Assembly: GCF_030767025.1 (NCBI RefSeq)
Contig: NZ_JASITE010000001.1
Span: 620,001 to 684,000, forward strand
DNA from: Nocardia sp. CC227C
Lineage (GTDB): Bacteria > Actinomycetota > Actinomycetes > Mycobacteriales > Mycobacteriaceae
DNA: 64,000 nt
Direction of reading: 5' to 3'
Position 1 is the stretch's first letter. Every line of letters starts with the position of its first letter. Under the pieces are notes generated by a model. The model saw only the letters and a program-made list of their open reading frames with translations. It made no database searches and was not told the DNA's origin. This document shows positions 40,295-48,476 of the stretch, one piece after another. The position numbers and the translations under genes are program-made.

Positions 40295-41631
40295 ACTGGC
40301 ACCTCGAACGTTTCCTGATCGTCCGTGAGGGTCGCGTACAGTTCCTTCACCTCAGGAATTTCCAAGTGTTTGATGGAGACGCGTGTCAGCGTCTGCAATT
40401 CATCGCGGATGCGTTGGGAGTGAAATTCTTTCGCCCTGCTGGCTGCCCGTGCGCCGATCTCGGCTGCTTCGCGCGGGTCGCCGATGCGCATGGTCAGCGT
40501 GGCGAGTCGTGTCAGGGAGAACGTCCGGGACCGAGGATAGCCCTCGCCTTGTTGCCGGATGGCCTGTGCGATCCGGAGTGCGGCCAGCCCGATCTGATGT
40601 CGTGCCAGTGAGACTGGAATGAGGGCCTTACCGGTACTGCCCAGATGTTCGGCTTCGTCGTAGAAGCACATCCAAGGAGGACCTTCGCCGCGTGTGCTAT
40701 TGGCGAAATGCTCATCGGAGCGTGCGACTTCGTTCAAGGTATCGTCGGTGCGGCCGAGAGTTCCGAGGAACTGGGCGCGTAACGCACTGAGCATGGCGCG
40801 GGTGGTGGCCGAGACCCGGTCGGAACGCACCTGAGCGAGTTCGATCAATGACAGCGCGTTGTCAGCGCCATCGGTGTAAGCCGTCATTCGCGCCAGGTCC
40901 GCGAGCGTGCTCGCTCGCAGCTCCCAGGACTCGGCGGATTCCGCGCACCAGAGAGCGAACCGGGAGTGCTGCTCTGCGGTGGCGAAATCAGCGATGTCGA
41001 AGGCGGTAAAGGCAGCGACGCCACTGAGATTTCCGACCGCCTCGAATAACGCCCGGCGGGTTCCGGGTGTGGCCTTTCCTCTCAAGAGCGGCGCGAACGA
41101 GTAAAGATATTGACTGGCGATGGTATTGGCCGACCCGCCGCCGCGAAGGTTCTCCGTATTCGCGGCACGGCGGGTTGCTTCCCTCACCTCTTCGACGTCG
41201 GATGTTCCAACTCGGTAGGCAGACGGGGAATCCGGCGCGTAGCTGGAGGACACAGACGCCAGATCGAAGGGGCTGAACACGTTGGCCGAAAGCGATCCGC
41301 CGGGCTCGTGTGTGGTGTCGGGCGACGTCGTGCGGCTGCGTCGTTTCGCCTTACGGTCGTTATCCGCCTGGTCGCGAAGGGCGATCAGGGCGCCGTTTGC
41401 ACCGAGAGCGCTGTCGATCGCCATGACCATGTCCCGTGACGGGAGATTGGAATCCTCCCATTCGGTCATCGTTACGTACTGGCGTGAGTAGCCGACCCTG
41501 GACGCTAGTTCGCGCTGCGACAGGTCGGCCGCGTTCCGGAGGCGCTTGATCTCGCGAGCCAACTGATCGGCGACCGTGGCTGGCTGCCGTTCGTCGTCCG
41601 TGTTCAGGTTGTCGATCGGCCCCCTGCTCAT
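40291..41631 (-). CDS. XRE family regulator with helical (TPR-like) domain
   Basis: A 446-residue protein. The N-terminal helix-turn-helix (about residues 25-85) reads LAREIKRLRNAADLSQRELASRVGYSRQYVTMTEWEDSNLPS. The rest is helical with repeat-like units (ASTLADLARMTAY, ALSLIELAQVRSDRV, FSLTRLATLTMRIGDPREAAEIGARAASRA), as in streptomycete regulators with TPR sensing domains. Start ATG 41631 follows the homology boundary; no clear ribosome site. It is the first gene of a leftward operon with the APH-like kinase and diverges from the small-ORF/resolvase-like operon. An inverted repeat in the spacer may be its operator. Confidence 0.87.
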   Translation of the reverse strand: MSRGPIDNLNTDDERQPATVADQLAREIKRLRNAADLSQRELASRVGYSRQYVTMTEWEDSNLPSRDMVMAIDSALGANGALIALRDQADNDRKAKRRSRTTSPDTTHEPGGSLSANVFSPFDLASVSSSYAPDSPSAYRVGTSDVEEVREATRRAANTENLRGGGSANTIASQYLYSFAPLLRGKATPGTRRALFEAVGNLSGVAAFTAFDIADFATAEQHSRFALWCAESAESWELRASTLADLARMTAYTDGADNALSLIELAQVRSDRVSATTRAMLSALRAQFLGTLGRTDDTLNEVARSDEHFANSTRGEGPPWMCFYDEAEHLGSTGKALIPVSLARHQIGLAALRIAQAIRQQGEGYPRSRTFSLTRLATLTMRIGDPREAAEIGARAASRAKEFHSQRIRDELQTLTRVSIKHLEIPEVKELYATLTDDQETFEVPV

Positions 41632-41659
41632 GGGTTCATTCTGGCCTACCACACGGGTA

Positions 41660-41688
41660 TGGCAAGCCATCTTTCGGGCTACTTGCCA
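41660..41688. promoter_or_regulatory. Inverted repeat in the divergent XRE promoter region
   Basis: TGGCAAG (41660-41666) and CTTGCCA (41682-41688), 15 bp apart, with a further CCTTGCC at 41693-41699. Candidate site for the XRE regulator, controlling both directions. Confidence 0.45.
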
Positions 41689-41753
41689 CCTTCCTTGCCT
41701 CCCAGTCGCAGCGGTTTGCTCGGTGGACGACCGCGAATCAGGAGGCATGAGGC

Positions 41754-41813
41754 GTGACCACACCGACCCGCTACGGCGTTCCCGGTACTCAGCAGAACGG
41801 ATACGCAGTATGA
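41754..41813 (+). CDS. Small coupled ORF upstream of the resolvase-like gene
   Basis: GTG 41754 opens the 19-residue frame MTTPTRYGVPGTQQNGYAV. It has a perfect AGGAGG site 8 nt upstream, whereas the next gene has none. Its TGA (41811-41813) overlaps the next ATG (41810) in the arrangement ATGA. Ribosomes ending here would restart on the downstream gene, so it may serve mainly for coupling or regulation. Confidence 0.55.
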   Translation: MTTPTRYGVPGTQQNGYAV

Positions 41814-42139
41814 AATTTCGGCCGACCGCGATCGGCTACGTCCGATCCGACATCAGTGGCGCACGGCAGGCGTGGGACGAAGCCGAGGTCCGTAGTGCGG
41901 CGGCGCTGCGTGGCTTCGACTTCGCCAAGATGATCGTCATCGACGGCCGAACCGGGAAACCACTCCTCGCGGGGCTGAAGGCCACGATCGCCCGAATCGA
42001 CGTCGCAGCCGTATTCGTTCCGAGCGCAACACATTTCGAGGGCGGCACGGTGCCGTCGGGCCTGCGTCGGGTGGTGGACGTGGTGACCGTGAGCCCCGAT
42101 AACCTCTACCCGCGGACCGGTTCCGATGGACATCGATGA
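41810..42139 (+). CDS. Degenerate resolvase N-terminal-like protein
   Basis: A 109-residue protein: TAIGYVRSDISGARQAWDEAEVR, then IARIDVAAVFVPSATHFEGGTVP and VVTVSPDNLYPR. The fold pattern is that of the serine-recombinase N-terminal domain (GYVR start, alternating beta/alpha), but the catalytic Ser of the Y-x-R-x-S motif is not in its usual surroundings and no DNA-binding C-terminus follows. Probably not an active recombinase. Similar small proteins occur next to XRE regulators in actinobacteria. Coupled to the small ORF upstream and overlapping the next gene by 14 nt. Confidence 0.55.
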   Translation: MKFRPTAIGYVRSDISGARQAWDEAEVRSAAALRGFDFAKMIVIDGRTGKPLLAGLKATIARIDVAAVFVPSATHFEGGTVPSGLRRVVDVVTVSPDNLYPRTGSDGHR

Positions 42140-42392
42140 CGCGGTGGTGCTGATCGGGGAAGATCGCCCCGGCGGCTGGGTTCAGTACCACGATGGGTCG
42201 TGGGCTCCCGTCTGGCGGGACGGGCTTGTGGGCCCTCCGTTCACGATCGCCGAGCTGATCCGGCTCGCTGGCGCGGACGTCGCAATGCTCGGTGGTGGCG
42301 GAGTCGCCAGCGTCGTGATCGATGTCGAGCCGGTCGACGTTCTCGATACGGAGAACCGTGAGGACTGGCCGCCATTCCAGAAAGAGGGCTGA
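42126..42392 (+). CDS. Hypothetical acidic protein
   Basis: An 88-residue frame in the resolvase-like operon, overlapping that gene by 14 nt. The protein is acidic, with GGWVQYHDGSWAPVWRDGLVGPPFTIAELIRLAG. Three Trp in a short segment suggest a folded beta core. No family recognised. Overlap and strand make co-expression with the preceding gene likely. Confidence 0.6.
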   Translation: MDIDDAVVLIGEDRPGGWVQYHDGSWAPVWRDGLVGPPFTIAELIRLAGADVAMLGGGGVASVVIDVEPVDVLDTENREDWPPFQKEG

Positions 42393-42489
42393 GTGCGTGC
42401 TGACCGAGTTCGGTGTGGTTGGACGGCCGCGGCTCCGGAGCGGGTACGGAAGACTGTGTATCCCCGGGCCGGGAGTAGCGGAGGGGGTG

Positions 42490-43359
42490 ATGGTGTTGTC
42501 TCTGGGCATGGTCAGCGAATCCTCGGCAGCGAAAGAGCAGCGGCGTGCGCAGATGCGGGAGTTTCTGCGTACTCGGCGGGCGCGGCTCACACCCGGCGAT
42601 GTAGGTCTGGTGTACTCGGGGCGGCGGCGGACTCCTGGGCTTCGGCGCGAGGAGGTGGCGCAGTTGGCCGGGGTCGGCGTGTCCTGGTACACGTGGCTTG
42701 AGCAGGGGCGCGATATCAATGTGTCCGACGAGATCCTGCATGCGGTGAGTCGGGCGCTGCGGCTGTCCGAACCCGAGCGCGCGCATCTGTTCGTGCTGGC
42801 CGGACTGCGTCCGCCGCTACCGCGCGGGACCACCACCGCGATCGAGCCCGAACTGCGGCAGCTGCTCGATGCCTGGTCGCCGCGACCGGCGATCCTGCGT
42901 GACCGCTACTGGAACATCCTGGCCGTCAACGCGGGATCGACCGCGGTGTTCGGCTACGACGACGGCGACCACAACTGCCTGATCTCGTTCTTCACCAATC
43001 CGCGCTACCGCGATCGGCACATCGAGTGGGCGGCCATCGCCCCGGAGGTGGTGGCCGCCTACCGCGCGGACGCCGCGCATGCCCCGGGCGATCCCTCCTT
43101 CGCCCGCGTGATCGACGAATTGCTCACGGTCAGCGCGGAATTCGCGCGGCTGTGGGAGCGTCACGATGTGGCCGCCCCCACCCGGTCGGTGAAGGCGGCC
43201 CAACATCCGGAGGCCGGTGAGCTGATCTTCGACAAGACCACCCTGGCGGTCATCGACCACCCGGACTGGTACCTGGAGCTCTACAATCCGAGGCCCGGAA
43301 CCGAGACCGCCGAGCGGCTCGGGGCACTGCTGCGTGGGGCGGAACTCACCACGGTCTGA
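42490..43359 (+). CDS. XRE regulator with MmyB-like ligand-binding domain
   Basis: A 289-residue regulator. Helix-turn-helix in residues 15-90: LRTRRARLTPGDVGLVYSGRRRTPGLRREEVAQLAGVGVSWYTWLEQGR, which is the actinobacterial MmyB-family signature. The C-terminal domain (about 105-280) with RDRYWNILAVNAGSTAVFG and FDKTTLAVIDHPDWYLELYNPRPGTET is the MmyB ligand-binding domain, which may bind a fatty-acid-like ligand. ATG 42490 is chosen from GGAGG 5 nt upstream; ATG 42508 is an alternative. It converges with the ABC exporter gene, and may regulate that lipid cluster (inference). Confidence 0.9.
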   Translation: MVLSLGMVSESSAAKEQRRAQMREFLRTRRARLTPGDVGLVYSGRRRTPGLRREEVAQLAGVGVSWYTWLEQGRDINVSDEILHAVSRALRLSEPERAHLFVLAGLRPPLPRGTTTAIEPELRQLLDAWSPRPAILRDRYWNILAVNAGSTAVFGYDDGDHNCLISFFTNPRYRDRHIEWAAIAPEVVAAYRADAAHAPGDPSFARVIDELLTVSAEFARLWERHDVAAPTRSVKAAQHPEAGELIFDKTTLAVIDHPDWYLELYNPRPGTETAERLGALLRGAELTTV

Positions 43360-43470
43360 GGGTCGCCACCGACACGCCTGCGGACCCGATGACAGCGCTG
43401 CGCTCGGCCCGGACGGTCGCCCGCCCGCCCGCTCGACCTCCGGTCCGAGCGCCGTTCGAATGGCCGCTTC

Positions 43471-45456
43471 CTATTCCGCCGCTACCGCCGCCGGGGTCGA
43501 CATCTCCTCCAGCCGCCCGTAATCCAGCTTCACGAGCTGATCGGCGAGATCGAAGTACCGGTCGTCGTGGGTGATCACGATGACCGTCTTCCCGCGCTCC
43601 TTCAGCTTGGTGAGGATCTCGCGGTAGAACACGTCGCGGAAGCGGGGTTCCTGATCCGCGGCCCATTCGTCGAACAGGTAGACGGCTCGATCCTCGAGCA
43701 GCGCGGTCAGCAGCGCCAGTCGTTTGCGCTGTCCCTGCGACAGGTCGATGGTGGACAGCTGCCCGTCGCGCACCGTCACCTTGTGCGCGAGCTGCAACTC
43801 CTCGAGGTAGTGCCGGACCTCGTCGTCGATACCGGGGCGGTCGAAACCGAGATAGTCGTCGAACAGGTGGAAATCGGTGAAGATGGCCGAGGAATTCTGC
43901 CGGAACCACTCGATGTTCTCGTGGTTGATCTGCTCGCCGTTGAGTTCCAGGAACCCGGTGCGCGGCACGTAGAGCCCGGTGATCAGCTTGGCGAGGGTGG
44001 ATTTGCCGCTGCCGTTGCCGCCGACGATGAAGGTGATCTGGCCCGGCTCGAAGGTCAGGTCGATCGGGCCGAGGCGGAACCCGCCCCCGTCCCCGGAAGC
44101 GAGTTCGGGCGGTTGCGCATCCAGCGGAACGGGCCGACCGTCACTACCGCCGTGGACGATTCGCTGCTTGCCATTGACATCGGGTCGCAGCCTCCCGTTG
44201 TGCGCTCCCGGCCCGCCGCCGAGCGGACCGGGGCCACCGGCGTGCGGACCTGCTGGCGGCGGACCCCCATGACCACCTGGTCCAACCTGCCCGCCGGGAT
44301 GTCCGGCCGGGCTGCCGGGCCGTCCGCCCGGCGGGGGCGGCCCGCCCGGCAGGGCCGGATGCCCACCCGGACTCCCCGCCTTTCGGCCCGGCACGGGCGG
44401 CGGCCCCTCGGCCCCCGGCGTCGGAAACAGCGGCGGCCGCTCGGCCACATAGCTGTAGCCGACATTCACCAATTCCAGCCGCGCCTCGGTGACCGGCGGC
44501 CGGTCGTTGAACGGCAGCCGCTCCTCGTCGTGCATGGTCGCCATGGACAGATTCATGGTGCGGATCTTGGCCAGCGCCACATCGCCGCGCAGCAGGTCCG
44601 GAATGCGGTGCATGAAGTTCTGCATGGGCATGGACAGGAAGGTGGTCACCAGTACATACCCGACCATGACCTCCTCGGGCAGGTTCATGGCGGCGGCGAG
44701 CACGAACAGGATGAGTGCCATGGTCGCCAGTTGCAGGATCTGCCCGAGCCCTTGCGCCAGCGCGAATTTCGACCCGGCCTCGACATGCTGCGAACGCAGC
44801 CGCTCCGCGGTGCCCACCAGGTGTTTGTGCATGAAGTCGCGGCGGCGGCCCCGGTGCAGCTTGAGTTCCTTGATGCCCAGCGTGACCGCTTGGAAGGAGC
44901 GCAGCAGCGCGTCGTCGTTCTCCCGCGCCTCCTGGTAGATCCGGCGCACCCGCTTCAGGAACATCTCCACGCAGGCGATGCCGATCAGCGTGCCCGCCAC
45001 GGTGACCGCGAAGATCGGTCCGGACACCACCGCGAGGTAAACGAAGCAGCCCACGATGGTGGCCACGTCGATACAGATGCTCGGAATGGCGGTCACGGCC
45101 TGCGACAGCGACCGCACGTCCTCGGTGAGCGTCGCCATCAGGCGGTGCATGCCGAGCCGTTCCAGGTGTTCCAGCGGGGCCGAGACGATTCCGGAACTCA
45201 GGTCGGCGCGCAGCCGGTAGATGGCGTCCTGGGCCAGCCGGATGAGCAGCACCTGGGATGCCACCCCGCTGACCAGGATGACCATCGCCGTGAGGACGAA
45301 GGCCCGCAGGGTGACGTTCGGGTGCGGCTCGGGGGAGACCACCCCGCGGATCAGGGTGAGCAGATAGGTGTTGGCCACACCGCAGATCAGGCCCGCGGCG
45401 ATGACGGCCGCGATCCGCATCCGGGAGATCGAGAACAGGAATCTGATGAGTTGCAT
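43471..45456 (-). CDS. PvdE/SyrD-like ABC exporter with Pro/Gly-rich insertion
   Basis: A 661-residue half-transporter. The membrane domain (1-300) has about six helices. The nucleotide-binding domain has Walker A GGNGSGKS (479-486), FTDFHLFDDYLG, signature LSQGQRKRLALL, Walker B VYLFDEWAADQEP and VIVITHDDRYF: all diagnostic of the cyclic-peptide/siderophore exporter family (PvdE, SyrD). Between the first two beta strands of the ATPase (residues about 344-458) a collagen-like Pro/Gly/His-rich insertion of about 115 residues is present, which is absent from the family as I know it. Last gene of the leftward operon with the polyketide synthase 35 bp upstream. Confidence 0.9.
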   Translation of the reverse strand: MQLIRFLFSISRMRIAAVIAAGLICGVANTYLLTLIRGVVSPEPHPNVTLRAFVLTAMVILVSGVASQVLLIRLAQDAIYRLRADLSSGIVSAPLEHLERLGMHRLMATLTEDVRSLSQAVTAIPSICIDVATIVGCFVYLAVVSGPIFAVTVAGTLIGIACVEMFLKRVRRIYQEARENDDALLRSFQAVTLGIKELKLHRGRRRDFMHKHLVGTAERLRSQHVEAGSKFALAQGLGQILQLATMALILFVLAAAMNLPEEVMVGYVLVTTFLSMPMQNFMHRIPDLLRGDVALAKIRTMNLSMATMHDEERLPFNDRPPVTEARLELVNVGYSYVAERPPLFPTPGAEGPPPVPGRKAGSPGGHPALPGGPPPPGGRPGSPAGHPGGQVGPGGHGGPPPAGPHAGGPGPLGGGPGAHNGRLRPDVNGKQRIVHGGSDGRPVPLDAQPPELASGDGGGFRLGPIDLTFEPGQITFIVGGNGSGKSTLAKLITGLYVPRTGFLELNGEQINHENIEWFRQNSSAIFTDFHLFDDYLGFDRPGIDDEVRHYLEELQLAHKVTVRDGQLSTIDLSQGQRKRLALLTALLEDRAVYLFDEWAADQEPRFRDVFYREILTKLKERGKTVIVITHDDRYFDLADQLVKLDYGRLEEMSTPAAVAAE

Positions 45457-45491
45457 TGCTATTGCGCTCTTTTCGAAAGCGACGACGCCGG

Positions 45492-46697
45492 TCAGCCGCG
45501 GATGATGTCGAAGATCAAGCCTTCGAGGGTGACACCCGGCGCGAAGGAGAAGGCCACACCGGTGGAGATCCGGGCGGCGGTCTCGGACCGCTGAATCATC
45601 CGCTCCAGCACGAAGATCAGCGAAACACTCAGCATATTGCCATGCTCGGCGAGCACATCCCAGCTCAGCGCCGCCCGTTCCACCGGAATGCCCAGCGAGC
45701 GCGCGGATTCCTCGATGATCTTGGGCCCACCCGGATGGATGGCCCACAGGTCGACATCCGATTTGCGCAGTCCATTGCGATGCAGCACCTCGGTGACCAC
45801 CGGATCGACGCCGCGCAGAATGTACCGCGGCAGGCTCTCGGCCAGCTCGCAGGTGATGCCGTCGTCATTGACGCGCAGGACGATGCCGTCCTCGGCGTCG
45901 TCGAACAACCGACTGAAGCTGTCCCGGATGACGACCCGGCCGGGCGCGAGCGGCTGATGCACCTGGCTCGCGCCGATGACCACCGCCCCGCAGCCGTCGC
46001 CGAAGAGGCTGTGAATGATCACATCGTTGACGTCGTCGTCGAAGACCGCGTTCACCGAACTGAGTTCGATACAGATGACCAGCGACTTCTTGTCCGGATG
46101 CGCCCGAACGTAGTCGGTGGCGGTGCGGATGCCGTTCATGGCGGCCGCGCAGCCCATGAAGTTCACCACGATGCGTCCGACCGCCGGCGACAGTCCCAGC
46201 TGCTTGACCACCGCCACATCCACGCCCGGGGCGATGAACCCGGTGCTGGTCACGAAGATGAGCTGGCCGACCTCGGCGGCGGGATCCGCGACCCCGGCCA
46301 GCGCGCGCCGGGCCACGTCGACGGCCAGCGGCACCGCGTGCTCGTAGAACAGGTCCATGCGCTCCCGGATGGTGCCGGGTCGGCGGCTGAAGGGCAGGAA
46401 CCGGTCGTCCAGCGGATCGACCACCAGGTGGCGGGTGTCGATGCGGGTCTTCTGGTAGACCCGTGGAATGCGAGCTCGCTGGGCGGGATCGGTGAACAGT
46501 CCGGCCACCCGGTCGGCCGCCTCGGCCTGATCGAAGACCCCGCTCGGCGATCCGGTCGCGATGCCCTCGATCACGCCGACCGTGGTGGGCGGAGCGGGCA
46601 GCAATTCGACGAGGTCGTAGGCGAAGCCTTCGCCCTCGGCACGGCGGGAAGCGGCCCCCGTGGGTTCGATGCCCCCCTCATCAATGGCGATGGACAC
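45492..46697 (-). CDS. Type III polyketide synthase
   Basis: A 401-residue chalcone-synthase-fold enzyme. The Cys183-His321-Asn354 triad is complete (FMGCAAAMNG, AIHPGGPKI, AEHGNMLSVS). FVTSTGFIAPGVD and the C-terminal FSFAPGVTLEGLIF are conserved. Actinobacterial relatives such as Pks18 use long-chain acyl-CoA starters and malonyl-CoA to make alkylpyrones or alkylresorcinols. The start is GTG 46697 with AAGGGGAG 6 nt upstream. The position between a desaturase and an exporter suggests a lipidic product (inference). Confidence 0.93.
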   Translation of the reverse strand: MSIAIDEGGIEPTGAASRRAEGEGFAYDLVELLPAPPTTVGVIEGIATGSPSGVFDQAEAADRVAGLFTDPAQRARIPRVYQKTRIDTRHLVVDPLDDRFLPFSRRPGTIRERMDLFYEHAVPLAVDVARRALAGVADPAAEVGQLIFVTSTGFIAPGVDVAVVKQLGLSPAVGRIVVNFMGCAAAMNGIRTATDYVRAHPDKKSLVICIELSSVNAVFDDDVNDVIIHSLFGDGCGAVVIGASQVHQPLAPGRVVIRDSFSRLFDDAEDGIVLRVNDDGITCELAESLPRYILRGVDPVVTEVLHRNGLRKSDVDLWAIHPGGPKIIEESARSLGIPVERAALSWDVLAEHGNMLSVSLIFVLERMIQRSETAARISTGVAFSFAPGVTLEGLIFDIIRG

Positions 46698-46781
46698 GAA
46701 ATTCTCCCCTTCTTTCGATATCAATCGGGTGACCGGCCGCCGTTCCGGACGGCTGGCGCGGTCGCCCGCAACGGAATCGGC

Positions 46782-48242
46782 TCAGACCGTCCCGATCCCG
46801 GTGAATCCTTGAACCATGTAGATGCCGCACGTTGTGAAGGCCGACGGCGAGCAGTGCTCGCGAACCATGCCCCAGTTCTTGTCCTTCGCCTCGTCCGAGG
46901 GCGCGAGGATGTACGTGCGAATCTGCTTCGGAAAACGATCGGTGAAGAAACTCTTGGCGGGCAGCCATTCGACCCCGAATTTCGCCGCCTCTTCCCGCAA
47001 CACGTCTTCGGTCGCGATATTGGCGAATCCGCTGCGCTGATAGGGCAGTACGTGATGCACTCGATGCGAACTCAGCCCCGCGGACAGGAAACAGTCGACA
47101 TAGCGGTTTCCGACCACCTTCAGGTCGTATGCCTGCTCGAGCTGGTTGATACCCCAGTCCTCGGTGTTCGACTCGATCTCCTCGGTCTCCACCTCGAAGT
47201 CGTGGCTGGCCACCACCAGGAAGGTGCTGATCCACAGCGTGATCACGAATTGCAGTGCCCAGGCCCAGAAGTCGCCCGCCAGGGTGAACACCACCAGCTC
47301 GCCGACCAGCAGGAAGCGCACCCCGAACGATCCGATGAAGTGCGGCAGTGCGCCGCCCCAGGTGCCGTACATGTCCTTGATGCCCACCTTGCGGGTGAGG
47401 CGGCAGACGTCGAGCAGGCGCATGATCATGCCGGTCACGGTGTGCCCGAACTTGTGCACGGTGTGCACCGGCACCCGGTACAGGCGCGGGACCTGCATCA
47501 TCATCGTGAAGACGTTCTTCTTGATATCGACTTCACTCTGGGTGTGCGGGTGGTGCAGCAGTGCGTGCCCGTCCGCGGTCACGAAGGCCAGCGCGACATA
47601 GTTGAGGTCGAAGGCGTTCGTGTAGATCTTGTTCATGCCCTTCTGGGCACGGTGGATGGCGTAGTGGCCGAAGCCCGCCAGTGAACTGCGCAGCAGCACC
47701 ATGAGCACGACGAACAGCGGCAACGGCATCCAGCTCGTGTCCCACAGTCGTAGCCCCTGCACCGCGAAATAGGCGACGGCCAGGATCGCGACGACGATGT
47801 CGAAGTAGCGGTCCATCCGTTTGATGCGCGCCGCCAGCTCCGGATCCTTGAGCCGCGCCTTCACTTTGTGCAGCAGATCGTCTTTGTTGTCGAAGCGGTA
47901 TTTCGGGGTGTCCCGCCAGCTGTCGAAGCCCTCTGTGAACAGGAAGTCGGGTGCGTTGGCCTTGGGGTGGATGTCCTCGGGCAGCGCCTCGCGGTCGAGT
48001 GCGTAGCGCTCGATGAGTTTGGCGATTCCTTCCGGATTCTTGTGATAGGAACCGACAATGGACGTGATATCCCGATTCTTGGTGCGGCCGATGAAGAACT
48101 CGCCGCCCGGATGCTTGGAAATCCAGTCGCTGAGGTCGTAGGCTCGACCGTTGTACACCCACACATTGGAGACCGGCGGCGGGCCCTCGGGACGGGGAGG
48201 ACGACGGAATTCCCGCTCCTCTACGTCTGGGCGGTCGGTCAT
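46782..48242 (-). CDS. Cytochrome b5-fatty acid desaturase fusion
   Basis: A 486-residue protein. N-terminal cytochrome b5 domain (about 22-85) with HPGG (44-47) and second heme His67. The desaturase domain has the three His boxes HYAIH (193-197), HALLHHPHT (226-234) and SSHRVHH (391-397), with hydrophobic segments around residues 147-190 and 305-348. This is the layout of front-end desaturases/hydroxylases of fatty acyl chains, with built-in electron donor. ATG 48242 follows GGAGG. First gene of the leftward operon ahead of the polyketide synthase (84 bp gap). Confidence 0.9.
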   Translation of the reverse strand: MTDRPDVEEREFRRPPRPEGPPPVSNVWVYNGRAYDLSDWISKHPGGEFFIGRTKNRDITSIVGSYHKNPEGIAKLIERYALDREALPEDIHPKANAPDFLFTEGFDSWRDTPKYRFDNKDDLLHKVKARLKDPELAARIKRMDRYFDIVVAILAVAYFAVQGLRLWDTSWMPLPLFVVLMVLLRSSLAGFGHYAIHRAQKGMNKIYTNAFDLNYVALAFVTADGHALLHHPHTQSEVDIKKNVFTMMMQVPRLYRVPVHTVHKFGHTVTGMIMRLLDVCRLTRKVGIKDMYGTWGGALPHFIGSFGVRFLLVGELVVFTLAGDFWAWALQFVITLWISTFLVVASHDFEVETEEIESNTEDWGINQLEQAYDLKVVGNRYVDCFLSAGLSSHRVHHVLPYQRSGFANIATEDVLREEAAKFGVEWLPAKSFFTDRFPKQIRTYILAPSDEAKDKNWGMVREHCSPSAFTTCGIYMVQGFTGIGTV

Positions 48243-48476
48243 GTCATTCCTCCACGAGCGCCAGCAAGTCGATAGCCTTCGGACCGTATCGTCCTTGCCG
48301 CGCCTTGCATTCCACTGAACAATCTCTTACAGAACGGCCGGGCGGGACGTGCGGTTCGCACGGTTATCGCCGCCCGGGAACGACGGCCGGTCCGGGGCGC
48401 GGGGCGGCAATCGCTGCCGCCCTGGCGCTTTCCCGGACCGGTTCCGATCCACGAGCGCGGGGGCTCGGGACTGTCG

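Noticed and set aside
41810..42139. Active serine recombinase or integrase indicating a mobile element
   Set aside because: Only an N-terminal-like fold without the normal catalytic setting and DNA-binding domain. No attachment sites, transposase or flanking repeats are seen.
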